A stretch of 64,000 nucleotides of DNA from an uncultured Oscillospiraceae bacterium (GCA_949283785.1 CASDTR010000012.1:62001-126000), one strand, 5' to 3'. Shown: positions 18,501 to 27,200, numbered from the stretch's first letter. The notes: a model not told the origin generated them from the sequence alone. Program-made: numbers and translations.

Positions 18501-20930
18501 AAGGTTTACAGAAGTAAATATGATATCTATAACCTTGCCGGAGAAATCAACGTTGCCCAGAGCGGCTCTGAGAAGAGGAGTAAATCCGCCGAGAGCCTGG
18601 CCTACGGCTGCGATAAAGGAATCCTTATCGTGTACGTTCCAGGTTACCGTTGAATCAAACTTGGTCCAGTCGCTGCCCGCCGCGTTGAGCGCCGCAACAG
18701 CCTCGGGGAAGCGCTCTGCGTCGATTACCTTTGTCAGGTTGTTAGGATATACATAGATTCCCATTCCGTCAAAGGCGCCCAGTACGAGAGAACCGGTGAT
18801 CTGAACGCCGAGTATCTCTGTGAAAACCATGTTTCCGAGGTTATCAACGATCATGGGATAAATGGTTGTAACAAGAGTGTTGACCATTTCGTCCGTATAG
18901 AGATTGTCGTTGATTGCAGCCTTGATAAGATCGGAGATAGAGCCTTCTGTTCCGAGAATGGGAGCAAGAGCCTCGTTGCCCATGAGAGAGTCGAGCTTTG
19001 TGATAACTGTCTCAAGCTTTTCGGCAGTTACGCTGTAAACCTCTTCATCGGTTCTGGCAACGTCGCCTGTCATGGGATCACGGGACGGATATTCCATCTC
19101 GGTCTTTGCGTAATGATCGCGGAAGTTAGCGTTATACTCGGCGAGGGCTTCCGTCATGGGAGCAACCTTCGCATAGTCGGCCTTGAGGGCATCGGATGCG
19201 CGGTTCTCGATAACTTCCCAAATTCTTGTCTCAACTGCGCCTACAGCCTCTTCTACCAGGTTGTGGTTAAGAAGGTTAACTGTTCCGTAGTTGTCGTAGC
19301 TGTCAACGATCTCAACTATCTGTGATTCCAGACGCGCTGTAAGAGCAGCGTAAATGGAGTCTACATAAGCGTTGATCTCGGCATATTTCTCACCGAATAC
19401 ACGGTCGATTGTTACCTGATCATAAGCGTTGATAGCGGCAACCTTTTCTTCCGCAGTCTTAAGATAGTTGTCTATAAGCTCATCTGTTGTGATCTTTGTA
19501 AGATCCATTCCGAACAGGTCGGCGTTGAAGTATACAAAGTAATCAACAAGAGCTGCCTCGCTGAGATGGATGAAATCGATTTCAAGCTCACAAGCTGCAA
19601 TGAATTCATCGATATAAGCAGTACCGTCGGTAAACACACGGTTGATAGCAGCCATTGTGCGGTTGTTGACCATTTCATACTGCTCTTTAACGACTTTGAG
19701 TGCGTCAAGGATCGTCTGCTCATCGTTGCCTTCGATTACAAGGCCGCCGATTGTAGCGTCGATTGCAGCCTTGAAGCCCTGAAGCTCAAGAACTTCCTTC
19801 TCTTCGTTTACGGAAGTGATATAGCTGTCAATAGCCTCGAGTGTAAGGCCTGTCTTTTCAAGGGCGGCATCCTTTGCCTCCTGACCGCAGGCGTTAAAGT
19901 TGGCTCTGAGAACATAGAGGTCATCAAGAAGAGTCTTGAGTGACTCAAGATCCATTCCTACGGGATCGTTGTTATCCATCTTATCCTTTATGGCAACGGC
20001 ATACTCTTCGGCAAGCTTGTTGTCGCGAGCGTTGACAGTTGCGTTGATAAAGTTCTCAATGGTGTCCTTATCTCCGAAGAAGTGATCGATTATAGCTTCC
20101 TGTCCCCAAAGACCGCCGAGAGCGTCAACTGCCGCCTGATTCCTCTTGGCAAGGTCAGCAAGCTCTGCGGAGGTCATTGTAAGGAGATCGGTTGCGAGAA
20201 GATCATCGGTGAAATAAGCTGCAAAAGCTTTAAGAGCGGCAATCTCATCGGCTCCGCTTGTTGTCTCTGACTTATTCCAGCTCTGGAGATAGTTACATGC
20301 GTAATAGGTTTTAATCCAGCTTCCGCTGGTCCACTCCGTACGTCCGTGATACCATGAATATGTAACCTCGGTTACGACAGTGTCGGGAAGCTTTGAAACA
20401 TCCGCATCCTGAGCAAGAAGAACTGCGCTCAGATCCTTCTGGATTTTTATTCCGTATGTGCGAGCCTTGGGCTGACTGGGAGAGGAAAACATCTGGCTGC
20501 TCTGGTTTGTGCCGCTCATACCGCCGATAAAAGCATTCAGTGCAGAATTGGCCACTGCGAGGTCATCACCTGTAACGCCATATTCATTCTGAAGCTTGGT
20601 AAGCACAGTATTAACAACACCGAGGGCGGTATCGTTAACGTTATGCGAACCGGAACTGGTATGATTGGGTGCTTCGGCAGCGGCAACAGCCCAAAATGCC
20701 TCAACAGCTTTTTCAATATCGCCTGTGGGGTCGCTGACGATTGTGTAATAATCGTCGCCTACAACCGTCGGACTTCCCCAGGCTGCGTTCTTAACGCCGT
20801 CCGCTTTGAGTGCGTCTGCAAGGACCTGATAAGGATCATCAGCCGCGAAAGCAACAAAGCCGGCACTGACGCTCATTACGACCATAAGAACGGCCATAAC
20901 TACGCTCAGTACTCTTTTAGAAGTCTTCAT
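15543..20930 (-). CDS. Giant secreted repeat protein (1795 aa), function unknown
   Basis: The start is placed at MKTSKRVLSVVMAV because AGAGGT precedes that ATG; a frame 12 codons longer lacks this. Residues 1-30 are a signal peptide ending VAFAA. Residues 31-640 are mostly predicted-helical and acidic. Two copies of a long repeat follow (about 665-1060 and 1100-1430), each with N(L/I)YT(D/N)EMV, a D-rich loop (WNVHDKDSF or WGFTDGDKDGF), LLPLLEVLEC or IIPILEGLGC, and LPKLAYI or LPNALYFI. A Big_2-like immunoglobulin domain lies near 1535-1615 (VIWASSNTSVATVEGGVVTG), and a beta-rich tail ends the protein. No sorting signal or enzyme motif is visible. The 914-residue protein at 47943 shares the repeat. 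The function is not recognised. Confidence 0.9.
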   Translation of the reverse strand: MKTSKRVLSVVMAVLMVVMSVSAGFVAFAADDPYQVLADALKADGVKNAAWGSPTVVGDDYYTIVSDPTGDIEKAVEAFWAVAAAEAPNHTSSGSHNVNDTALGVVNTVLTKLQNEYGVTGDDLAVANSALNAFIGGMSGTNQSSQMFSSPSQPKARTYGIKIQKDLSAVLLAQDADVSKLPDTVVTEVTYSWYHGRTEWTSGSWIKTYYACNYLQSWNKSETTSGADEIAALKAFAAYFTDDLLATDLLTMTSAELADLAKRNQAAVDALGGLWGQEAIIDHFFGDKDTIENFINATVNARDNKLAEEYAVAIKDKMDNNDPVGMDLESLKTLLDDLYVLRANFNACGQEAKDAALEKTGLTLEAIDSYITSVNEEKEVLELQGFKAAIDATIGGLVIEGNDEQTILDALKVVKEQYEMVNNRTMAAINRVFTDGTAYIDEFIAACELEIDFIHLSEAALVDYFVYFNADLFGMDLTKITTDELIDNYLKTAEEKVAAINAYDQVTIDRVFGEKYAEINAYVDSIYAALTARLESQIVEIVDSYDNYGTVNLLNHNLVEEAVGAVETRIWEVIENRASDALKADYAKVAPMTEALAEYNANFRDHYAKTEMEYPSRDPMTGDVARTDEEVYSVTAEKLETVITKLDSLMGNEALAPILGTEGSISDLIKAAINDNLYTDEMVNTLVTTIYPMIVDNLGNMVFTEILGVQITGSLVLGAFDGMGIYVYPNNLTKVIDAERFPEAVAALNAAGSDWTKFDSTVTWNVHDKDSFIAAVGQALGGFTPLLRAALGNVDFSGKVIDIIFTSVNLDVSAMNLYNNDLLPLLEVLECENVVPTSTFNTYTTSEDMMRAILDPLLTWVEGVADAPVSSLVDVLPKLAYILDHDMITTALKDAKVNASVIGMDVLSLAGIDDNSLYGIISYAMPDLDLSMLGDMNKLITMILGMVAPDSNLVLPTINQSVLASHGQMLSGVASARTGGTRYQLVTDKADTLLAVLRYVLPLLGDNDFVNSVLSLVSSATGSEISLSEDILKIINGIGLNTENVICAITELLIPYEDYASKEITYAFSDKVGETINNVTYTDDWTKEKAQYFADHLSGYIDNLILVLEGSGAPTLSEIIKGYITGNIYTNEMVTEIVLMIKDALGGIGIDLAPVLGAIGIDISVWDDVVEGYDWGFTDGDKDGFAAALTKAFSPFAPVLAAVFAGEDFDILGTAEINGYYGYANGIIPILEGLGCNPDDILSADEYAAAVQADQSAALSAILKPVLNLVEAVYNDPVNKLLEILPNALYFINSDGLQVSVENAAQAAFVMLDTARPIYDISFNLDLDITQIILNALANLEIDGQPVNIKIPFLYDLNMLTVGTITEYTSKSGKTAYCLTNADKADVITVLMRNIVEIAFYEDNINTLADIVANKTNMSAELNQNLRDILNVLAKLYKEDNGVDKTLNAIYILFRGTDTTLDNSISIIKGFNERWSAVFQKFYNSGNEYLVELAKFADETLDMISLGLINGSGVGTNGLVDFFSKLAALFQGKVYEISIDRTEAFVVDGKTTTLSVTLGPSVAKNKNVIWASSNTSVATVEGGVVTGVAPGEALITATTEDGGYTVSCVVTVRADKTALAAAIKAVNEAGLTEDQISDELAAALETANFVYNSELSAQEIVDSACEALLSAFYGVDLGVRVTDVTITQNGAPVGEVVYQKVSWTKKWDSTPVTLGLSINEGANVKSISWEYAKWSADEQEATISPADGNMSAVIRATNGIGARSAWIRVTVEDVYGNKVTSDPVKVRFYNWDWQK

Positions 20931-21133
20931 TTCAATACCTCTTTTCATTTTAATTAGTTGCATCACCGTACCTCTTTCGATTTACGCGCATACGAATTTG
21001 TATACATGCGCTAACCGATTATTTTTTACACAATATTTTCCGACCACTCCTCCCCTGCTCAGATTTCCGAATGCAAAAGTTCTGCAATGCAGAATTAATG
21101 ATAGCATTTCTATGCTCTGCTGTATCCGTCCAA

Positions 21134-21162
21134 ATTATAACAAATTTATTAACTAAATTCAA
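21134..21162 (-). promoter_or_regulatory. Promoter of the giant secreted protein gene
   Basis: On the minus strand TTGAAT, a 17-base spacer and TATAAT. Transcription would start about 200 bases before the ATG, giving a long leader that includes a GCGCAT/ATGCGC hairpin near 20986-21011. No known riboswitch was recognised in it. Confidence 0.7.
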
Positions 21163-21304
21163 TGTATATAATTGTCAATATTATCAATAATTTTTGGTAT
21201 AATCTTATCGAATTGTAATGAATGCATAATTTTATGCAGTTTCCTTTATTCTAATAAAACATTAAATTAGATGCTTTAACTTTAGAAATCGTGCTATACA
21301 GAAA

Positions 21305-21342
21305 CCAATAAAGCCTGTGCATAACAGCACAGGCTTTATTGG
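21305..21342. terminator. Bidirectional terminator-like hairpin downstream of rodA
   Basis: A perfect 16-base stem (CCAATAAAGCCTGTGC with GCACAGGCTTTATTGG) and a 6-base loop lie 42 bases beyond the rodA stop. The A/T-rich stem ends give U-rich tails on either strand. The rest of 20931-21383 holds only the giant-gene promoter and leader. Confidence 0.75.
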
Positions 21343-21383
21343 CGTATCCATAAATCTGATTTGTTGAATCTGTGAATTACATT

Positions 21384-22580
21384 TTACACTTCCGAAAATC
21401 TTGTAGCTATACTGCTCAGCCTGAAATCCACAGGCTCCTGCCTTCGCGTACTTCGGTAAATGCTCATTATCAGTCCTATTGCGATGTAAATACAAAGGTT
21501 AGATGAACCGCCGGCACTGAAAAAGGGAAGGGTGATTCCGATAACGGGGAAAATCCTTATGCACATGCTGATATTTATTATGGCCTGACCGCCTATCATG
21601 GCAGCCGTTCCGCAGCACATAAGATACGCTTTATTGTCCCCTGACTTTTTGCCTACGGAGATTATCCTCATAATTATCGCAAAAAGCAAAAGAAGCACCA
21701 CGATTATTCCTATGAGACCCAGCTCTTCGCCTATGGACGCCAGAATCATATCGTTTTGGCCTTCAGGAACGGCGCCGTTCTGAGTGTACTCGCCGTTAAA
21801 GAGCCCCTTTCCGAAAACTCCCCCCGACCCCATTGCGTTGAGGGCCTGATTTTGCTGATAAGCTTCTTCGAGGGCATAGTGCTCAGGATACAAAATCGCA
21901 AGCACTCGGTTTTTCTGATACTGCTTGAAAACTCCGCCCTTGTCGCCTAAAACCCAGAGTATGGGCAGAGCCACGGCTAAAAGTCCCGCTCCCGCGGCAA
22001 AATATCCCCAGTGCATTCCCGCCACCAGAAGCATTCCCATGCATATGAGCAGGAAAACTAGAGCCGAACCTGCGTCGCCGGTTTTCATAACAAGTCCGAA
22101 AGGAATAAGAGCGTGAACTGCAAGCAATGCTATATTCTTGAAAGAATTGAGGTTTTCCTTTACCAGATCCAGATGCACTGCAAATGTGATTATATAACCT
22201 ATTTTTACAAGCTCCGAGGGCTGGAAGTAAAACACCTTTAAATCAAGCCATACCCTTGAGTCGGGACGCAGGGGAGGGGCAACGCCGAACAGAAAGACCA
22301 AAAACATAAGCCCTATGCAGACGATGCCGACCAAAGGCCACAGTCTTGCAATAAATTCATAATCTATAAATGATATAATAATGCAGATTACAATACCCAT
22401 AGCCACAGCGAGCACCATTGTTTTCATGTCGCCCGGTATCACCTCGCCGTCGGTCAGGGTATGCTTTGTAACGCTGTACACCATCAGTATTCCGAAAGCC
22501 GAGGCCAATATTGACAACAGCAGCAGAAGCTTGTCCGTACCTTTAAAAGCATTCTTTAAAACACCGCTTCGGTTTCTCAA
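21384..22580 (-). CDS. RodA/FtsW/SpoVE-family SEDS peptidoglycan glycosyltransferase
   Basis: This 398-residue polytopic membrane protein has about ten hydrophobic helices. SEDS signatures are YFQPSELVKIGYI, PEGQNDMILASIGEELGLIG and ITLPFFSAGGSSNL near the C-terminus. SEDS proteins polymerise lipid II and work with class B PBPs; the paralogue cannot be fixed (RodA for elongation is slightly favoured) because no partner PBP2 gene is adjacent. The start is TTG behind GGTGGTGA. It is divergent from tsaE. Confidence 0.88.
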   Translation of the reverse strand: MRNRSGVLKNAFKGTDKLLLLLSILASAFGILMVYSVTKHTLTDGEVIPGDMKTMVLAVAMGIVICIIISFIDYEFIARLWPLVGIVCIGLMFLVFLFGVAPPLRPDSRVWLDLKVFYFQPSELVKIGYIITFAVHLDLVKENLNSFKNIALLAVHALIPFGLVMKTGDAGSALVFLLICMGMLLVAGMHWGYFAAGAGLLAVALPILWVLGDKGGVFKQYQKNRVLAILYPEHYALEEAYQQNQALNAMGSGGVFGKGLFNGEYTQNGAVPEGQNDMILASIGEELGLIGIIVVLLLLFAIIMRIISVGKKSGDNKAYLMCCGTAAMIGGQAIINISMCIRIFPVIGITLPFFSAGGSSNLCIYIAIGLIMSIYRSTRRQEPVDFRLSSIATRFSEV

Positions 22581-22656
22581 AAATAATCACCACCGACTGT
22601 AATTTTTTCTGTTTCTCATTATATCCTTAATCCTGTTTTTGTTCAAGTAAAAATAC

Positions 22657-22685
22657 TTTAACCAATTGTTAAAATGTGATATAAT
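22657..22685 (+). promoter_or_regulatory. Candidate promoter for tsaE operon
   Basis: TTTAAC, a 17-base spacer and TATAAT, with TGA making an extended -10. It lies 65 bases before tsaE. Confidence 0.5.
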
Positions 22686-22749
22686 AACTCCGCCAAGAAA
22701 CAATATTCTCATACGAGGATTTTTCAGCTGACGAAAGGTATTATATATA

Positions 22750-23166
22750 ATGAAAAAGATGATTTCAAACAGCGTCGCCGAAACGGAAAAAATCGGCGCG
22801 GAATTTGCCGAAACATTAAAGGGCGGAAGGGTCGTGGCCTTTTACGGCGATCTGGGAGCCGGCAAAACCGCCTTTATAAGAGGCATGGCGAAAGGCTTCG
22901 GACTCGACGCCGAGGTCAGCAGCCCCACCTTCGCCCTGGTCCATGAATACGGCGGTTCCCCTCTGTTCTGCCATTTCGACATGTACAGGGTTGGCTCCTG
23001 GGAGGATTTATATTCAAGCGGTTTTTTTGATTACATGGATATGGGAGCTGTACTTGCAGTCGAGTGGAGCGAAAACATAGAAAACGCCCTCCCCGAGGAC
23101 ACCATAAGAATAGAGATAACCAAAACCGACGATGAAAATCAAAGGATAATAACCATAACGGAATGA
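22750..23166 (+). CDS. tsaE: tRNA t6A37 biosynthesis ATPase TsaE
   Basis: This 138-residue protein has Walker A in YGDLGAGKTAFIRGMAKGFG, then VSSPTFALVHEY and HFDMYRV, then VLAVEWSENIE. TsaE binds the TsaB-TsaD complex and drives turnover in threonylcarbamoyl-adenosine formation at tRNA position 37. It heads a compact run into tsaB, 15 bases away. tsaC and tsaD are not in the window. Confidence 0.95.
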   Translation: MKKMISNSVAETEKIGAEFAETLKGGRVVAFYGDLGAGKTAFIRGMAKGFGLDAEVSSPTFALVHEYGGSPLFCHFDMYRVGSWEDLYSSGFFDYMDMGAVLAVEWSENIENALPEDTIRIEITKTDDENQRIITITE

Positions 23167-23181
23167 TACGGGAGACGCAAA

Positions 23182-23886
23182 ATGAAAATTCTTGCAATTG
23201 ACAGCTCGGCGGGAGCGGCCAGCGTAGCCGTGACCGAGGATAAAAAAATACTCAGCGAATGTTATATAAACAAGGGGCTCACTCACAGTCAGACTCTCAT
23301 CCCCATGGTTGACTTCGCCCTTAAAAACGCAGGCATGAAAACCGAGGATATCGACGTTTTCGCCGTGACAAAGGGTCCCGGTTCATTTACGGGAGTGAGG
23401 ATAGGCGTTGCGGCCGTAAAGGGACTTGCCATGGGTGCTGATAAGCCCTGCTTCGGCGTTTCCACCCTTGAGGCCATGGCGAACGCCCTCAGGCTTTGGG
23501 GAAACTTTACCGTTTGCTGCGTAATGGACGCAAGGTGCAGCCAGTTTTACACGGCAACCTTTTACTGTGAAGACGGAAAATTGACACGTTTCACTCCGGA
23601 CAGAGCTGTTTCCTCTCAGGAGCTTACAGAAGAGCTGAAAGAAACTGAGGGAAAAATTGTTATTACCGGGGACGGAGCGGAGCTTTTATACAGCAGCATA
23701 AAGGACATCGTCCCCGAAGCGGTTTTGGCCCCCGAAAATCTCAGGTGGCAGCGAGCATACGGGGCGGCCCTTTCAGCGGCCGAAAACAAGGAAAATTTTG
23801 TTCCCGGTGAAAAGCTGGAGGTCTCATACCTCCGCCTTCCTCAAGCGGAACGTGAACTTAAAAAGAAAAAGGAGAGTTTAAAATGA
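23182..23886 (+). CDS. tsaB: tRNA t6A37 biosynthesis protein TsaB
   Basis: This 234-residue ASKHA-fold protein has KILAIDSSAGAASVAV, THSQTLIPMV, and KGPGSFTGVRIGVAAVKGLA, the TsaB signature. It is the scaffold partner of TsaD in t6A synthesis. GGGAGACG lies upstream of the ATG. The stop overlaps the rpiB start by 4 bases. Confidence 0.95.
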   Translation: MKILAIDSSAGAASVAVTEDKKILSECYINKGLTHSQTLIPMVDFALKNAGMKTEDIDVFAVTKGPGSFTGVRIGVAAVKGLAMGADKPCFGVSTLEAMANALRLWGNFTVCCVMDARCSQFYTATFYCEDGKLTRFTPDRAVSSQELTEELKETEGKIVITGDGAELLYSSIKDIVPEAVLAPENLRWQRAYGAALSAAENKENFVPGEKLEVSYLRLPQAERELKKKKESLK

Positions 23887-24326
23887 TAGCACTTGGTTCA
23901 GACCACGGCGGATTCGAGCTCAAAGAGGCAATCAAAAAGCATCTTGAGGAAAAGGGAATCCGGTATAAGGACTTCGGCACCTATTCACCCGAGTCGATCG
24001 ACTATGCAGTCATCGCGGCGAAAACTGCCAAGGGCATAGTCTCGGGAGAGTGCGAAAAAGGCATACTCTGCTGCGGCACGGGCATCGGAATTTCAATAGC
24101 CGCCAACAAAGTCAAGGGCATCAGAGCCGCCTGCTGCTCCGACTATTTCAGCGCCAAGTACACAAGGCTCCACAACGACGCCAACGTCCTTTGCATGGGC
24201 GGAAGAGTTGTGGGCGTAGGCCTTGCCCTTGAGCTTGTGGACGTTTTCCTCGAAACTGAATTTGAAGGCGGACGCCATCAGCGCAGAATCGACCAGATTG
24301 CCGCAATCGAAAACGGCGAACTTTGA
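23883..24326 (+). CDS. rpiB: Ribose-5-phosphate isomerase B
   Basis: This 147-residue RpiB/LacAB-family protein has IALGSDHGGFELKEAIKKHL, ILCCGTGIGISIAANKVKGI with the catalytic Cys, and HNDANVLCMGGR. It interconverts ribose 5-phosphate and ribulose 5-phosphate. RpiB and LacAB are hard to separate by eye, but the single gene with no LacA/LacB partner favours RpiB. The ATGA overlap with tsaB points to translational coupling. Confidence 0.92.
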   Translation: MIALGSDHGGFELKEAIKKHLEEKGIRYKDFGTYSPESIDYAVIAAKTAKGIVSGECEKGILCCGTGIGISIAANKVKGIRAACCSDYFSAKYTRLHNDANVLCMGGRVVGVGLALELVDVFLETEFEGGRHQRRIDQIAAIENGEL

Positions 24327-24341
24327 TTCAGAGGTGATTTT

Positions 24342-25178
24342 TTGCTTAATATAGGCGCGCATCTTTCCTCCTCAAAAGGCTTTCTTCACATGGGCAAAGA
24401 AGCGCTTTCCATAGGCGCGAACACTTTTCAGTTTTTCACAAGGAATCCAAGGGGCGCAAAGGCTAAGGATATAGACTCCGCCGACGCCGCGGCTCTCAAC
24501 AGCTTCATGGCGGAAAATAGTTTTGCCCACATCCTCGCCCACGCTCCCTACACCCTCAATCCCTGCGCCAAGGATGAAAAGATCCTCGAATTTGCCCTTA
24601 TGACAATGGAGGACGATTTAAAGCGCATGGAATATGTCCCGGGAAATTACTATAATTTTCATCCCGGCAGCCATGTGGGACAGGGCGCTGAATCGGGCAT
24701 TGAGAAAATTGCAGAGCTTCTCAATAAAATCCTCAAAGAGGAGCAGACCACCACGGTGCTCCTCGAAACCATGTCCGGAAAGGGCAGCGAGGTGGGCAGA
24801 AGCTTTGAAGAAATACGGGCAATAATCGACCGCACAGAGCTTTCCGATAAGCTGGGGGTGTGCCTTGACACCTGCCATGTATACTCTGCGGGATACGATA
24901 TCGTAAACAACCTCGACGGTGTGCTGGAGGAATTTGACAGAGTAATCGGCCTCGGCAGACTCAAAGCCATACACCTCAACGACAGCATGATGCCGTTTGC
25001 CTCAAATAAGGACAGGCACGAAAAAATCGGAAAGGGCACCATAGGCCTTGAAGCCCTTTCGAGGTTTATCTGTCACGACGCATTAAAGGATCTGCCCATG
25101 TTTCTCGAAACTCCCAATGAGCTCAGCGGCTATAAAGAGGAGATCGCCCTGCTCAGGAGCGTAAGAGGGGAAGCCTGA
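24342..25178 (+). CDS. nfo: Endonuclease IV (AP endonuclease)
   Basis: This 278-residue TIM-barrel Zn enzyme of the Xyl-isomerase-like fold has [77 protein letters not shown] and IHLNDSM, which carry the metal-binding His, Glu and Asp residues. It cleaves abasic sites in base excision repair. The start is TTG with GAGGTGA 8 bases upstream. It ends the tsaE-tsaB-rpiB-nfo core and is followed by a small membrane protein. Confidence 0.95.
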   Translation: MLNIGAHLSSSKGFLHMGKEALSIGANTFQFFTRNPRGAKAKDIDSADAAALNSFMAENSFAHILAHAPYTLNPCAKDEKILEFALMTMEDDLKRMEYVPGNYYNFHPGSHVGQGAESGIEKIAELLNKILKEEQTTTVLLETMSGKGSEVGRSFEEIRAIIDRTELSDKLGVCLDTCHVYSAGYDIVNNLDGVLEEFDRVIGLGRLKAIHLNDSMMPFASNKDRHEKIGKGTIGLEALSRFICHDALKDLPMFLETPNELSGYKEEIALLRSVRGEA

Positions 25179-25195
25179 TTTTAGGAGGCATTAAA

Positions 25196-25441
25196 ATGGA
25201 AGACGTCGGAAAAATCATTATGATAATAGCCCTTATCATAACCACCGCCGCGATTATATGGGCTGTTTTCAGGTATATTTATTTCTACAAAAAGGAGCAT
25301 TTTGAGTGCCCTCACTGCGGAAATAAATTCAAACCCAAAGTCCTGAATATGATATTCTCCGTAAACGCAGTCGAAGGCAAAATCATCACCTGCCCCAAAT
25401 GTGGGGAAAGAGAATATATGGAACCGAAAAAGGATAAATAA
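25196..25441 (+). CDS. Small membrane protein with zinc-ribbon tail
   Basis: This 81-residue protein has one N-terminal membrane helix (IIMIIALIITTAAIIWAVF). A cytoplasmic tail follows with two CxxC pairs (CPHCG and CPKCG) about 32 residues apart, a likely rubredoxin-like zinc site. TTAGGAGG precedes the start, 17 bases after nfo, so it is cotranscribed. A strong terminator follows. The function is unknown. Confidence 0.8.
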   Translation: MEDVGKIIMIIALIITTAAIIWAVFRYIYFYKKEHFECPHCGNKFKPKVLNMIFSVNAVEGKIITCPKCGEREYMEPKKDK

Positions 25442-25453
25442 TCAGAAAGATAA

Positions 25454-25494
25454 AAACATCGGCACAGCCTTAACCGTGCCGATGTTTATTTTTT
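25454..25494 (+). terminator. Terminator of tsaE-nfo operon
   Basis: CATCGGCAC and GTGCCGATG around CAGCCTTAACC, then TTTATTTTTTA. It may also serve the convergent esterase gene. Confidence 0.85.
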
Positions 25495-25497
25495 AAG

Positions 25498-26418
25498 CTA
25501 TTCCAAAACCTCTTTTATGAATTTTACTATTTCATTTATGCACTTTTTGTAGACGGGAAGAAAATAAAGCACCTGAAAATCATGTATGAAGGCCCCGTCC
25601 TTTTTGCCGTAAAAGATGCTTCTGTGATAAACTCCGCTGGTTTCGAGAACCTTATCCATGGCGGCGCTCTCCTCGAACAGCCCGTCATCGTAGGAATCCG
25701 TCACAAAGGAAGGCGGAAAATTCCCCGTTATGTGAAGCAGCGGCGAAACCTCCACCCATTCCCCGCTCCTTGCAAGGTCTCGCAGAGAATGGATATTCAG
25801 AAGCCCCTTTATATATTTGCCTATCGCAGGGACCTTAACCTTGACCGCAGACTTTATATCGTATGCCCCGCAAAGGAGTACGAGAGCCGATATTTTTATA
25901 TTTTCGAGCTTCGGCCCATATCCGCTCTCCCTAGCGTAAGCCTCGTTTGTGCAAAGGCATCCGAGAGTTGCCGAAAGGTGCGCTCCCGCCGAATCACCGC
26001 CCACAATGAGCTTTGAAGTATCCGCTCCGTACTTCTCCCCGTTTTCCTCTACCCAGTTCACCGCAGTGATGATATCCTCTATCTGAGCGGGATAGCGGTG
26101 CTCCGGGGCGAGGCGGTAATCGATATTGAAAACCACAAAGCCCTTCTGGGCAATGCAGCGGCAGTAATGGTGAAAGAAGGTCTTATCGACGGTGCTCCAG
26201 CCTCCGCCGTGAATGTAAACGAAGGCGGGCAGCGCCTCATTTATCTCCTCGGGACGGTGAATGTCAAGCATATGCCATTTTTCACCGTCTTCAGCGTAGG
26301 GTATGTCTGTTATATCCTTTACTCCCCTGACCTTCGGCGCCGCCTTCATAAGCAGCGACCAGCGGAAATCGGTACGCGCTCTTTTAATTTTCAGGCTTAA
26401 ATCGTTTCCTGCCCCCAT
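25498..26418 (-). CDS. Alpha/beta hydrolase, HSL-family esterase
   Basis: This 306-residue protein has the hormone-sensitive-lipase block YIHGGGWSTVDKT (oxyanion hole) and the nucleophile elbow VGGDSAGAHLSA near residue 155, then DSYDDGLFEES and a late His in DGAFIHDFQVL completing the triad. No signal peptide is seen. The substrate is unknown; such enzymes hydrolyse short-chain esters, including acetylated sugars. It lies just beyond the DtxR-type regulator and could be read from the same promoter, but a functional link is not implied. Confidence 0.88.
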   Translation of the reverse strand: MGAGNDLSLKIKRARTDFRWSLLMKAAPKVRGVKDITDIPYAEDGEKWHMLDIHRPEEINEALPAFVYIHGGGWSTVDKTFFHHYCRCIAQKGFVVFNIDYRLAPEHRYPAQIEDIITAVNWVEENGEKYGADTSKLIVGGDSAGAHLSATLGCLCTNEAYARESGYGPKLENIKISALVLLCGAYDIKSAVKVKVPAIGKYIKGLLNIHSLRDLARSGEWVEVSPLLHITGNFPPSFVTDSYDDGLFEESAAMDKVLETSGVYHRSIFYGKKDGAFIHDFQVLYFLPVYKKCINEIVKFIKEVLE

Positions 26419-26439
26419 ACATATCCCCTTTTGTATTTA

Positions 26440-26808
26440 TTATGATGACGCCTTGACGTGCTTTTTTATGGCTTCAAAGCTCTCGCTGCTTATCACATGC
26501 TCAATTTTACAGGCATCCGCAGCCGCAGTTTCAGGGTCTACCCCCAAAAAAACAAGCCATTTCGTAAGCAGAGTGTGTTTTTCATAAACGGCTTCGGCAA
26601 TCTCCCTGCCCTTTTCCGTAAGAGTTATTCTTCCCTCGGGTGACACGCTGATATAACCGTTTTCCCTTAAATTTTTCATGGCCACACTGACACTGGGCTT
26701 GCTGAAATTCAGCTGCGCCGCTATATCTACCGAACGCACGGACGGATTATTTAAACTCAAGATAAGTATTGCCTCAAGATAGTTTTCGGCCGACTCCTGT
26801 ATTTTCAA
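26440..26808 (-). CDS. DtxR/MntR-family metal-dependent repressor
   Basis: About 122 residues from a TTG start chosen because GGAAG lies 8 bases upstream and the sequence begins KIQESAENYLEAI, as is usual for the family. The winged helix (VRSVDIAAQLNFSKPSVSVA, NGYISVSPEGRITLTEKG) is followed by the metal-binding dimer domain (KHTLLTKWLVFLGVDPETA, ADACKIEHVIS). No SH3-like FeoA domain is fused. It is divergent from feoA with dyad operators between, so it probably represses feo when iron (or manganese) is ample. Confidence 0.9.
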   Translation of the reverse strand: MKIQESAENYLEAILILSLNNPSVRSVDIAAQLNFSKPSVSVAMKNLRENGYISVSPEGRITLTEKGREIAEAVYEKHTLLTKWLVFLGVDPETAAADACKIEHVISSESFEAIKKHVKASS

Positions 26809-26892
26809 AGCTATCACTTCCGTAATTTTTGTTGTATACATAATAACATAAGGCACATATAAAATCAATTTTTAAAAACTTCAAAAAATCTC

Positions 26893-26943
26893 TTGACAAT
26901 ACAGTTAGTTGATGCTAATATTGTTTTGGTTAGATAAGACTAA
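26893..26943 (+). promoter_or_regulatory. feo promoter with two DtxR-like operators
   Basis: TTGACA (26893-26898), a 17-base spacer and TAATAT (26916-26921). TTAGTTGATGCTAA (26905-26918) covers the spacer and -10, and TTAGATAAGACTAA (26930-26943) covers the start of transcription. The two sites share a TTAG-N6-CTAA plan and are 25 bases apart. Confidence 0.75.
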
Positions 26944-26972
26944 CACCTTTCGGAAAGAAGGAGGTCATTTTG

Positions 26973-27182
26973 ATGCCCTTAACATTAGTCAATTCGGGAG
27001 AAATCCAAAAAATCAAACGCATAGGCGGAAACGACGAAATTAAAAATCACTTGGGTGCTCTCGGCTTTACCGTGGGCCAGGAGATAAGCGTAATCACTCA
27101 AAACACGGGTAATGTCATCGTGAGCGTTAAAGACACGCGCATCGCCATAAGCAAAGAGATGGCAAACAGAATTATGGTTTAA
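26973..27182 (+). CDS. feoA: FeoA domain protein 1
   Basis: This 69-residue SH3-like protein (LGFTVGQEISVITQNTGNVI, then VSVKDTRIAISKEMANRIMV) is the small cytosolic partner of FeoB. The ATG at 26973 lies 8 bases after GGAGGT; a TTG one codon earlier is less likely. It is the first gene of the feo operon, and a second feoA follows after 18 bases. Two FeoA copies ahead of FeoB are common in clostridia. Confidence 0.9.
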   Translation: MPLTLVNSGEIQKIKRIGGNDEIKNHLGALGFTVGQEISVITQNTGNVIVSVKDTRIAISKEMANRIMV

Positions 27183-27200
27183 TGAAAAGGAGAGAGCTCG

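Noticed and set aside
20931..21133. Long leader of the giant protein gene as a riboswitch
   Set aside because: Only a weak GCGCAT/ATGCGC hairpin is seen; no known aptamer core such as c-di-GMP, TPP or SAM could be matched by eye.
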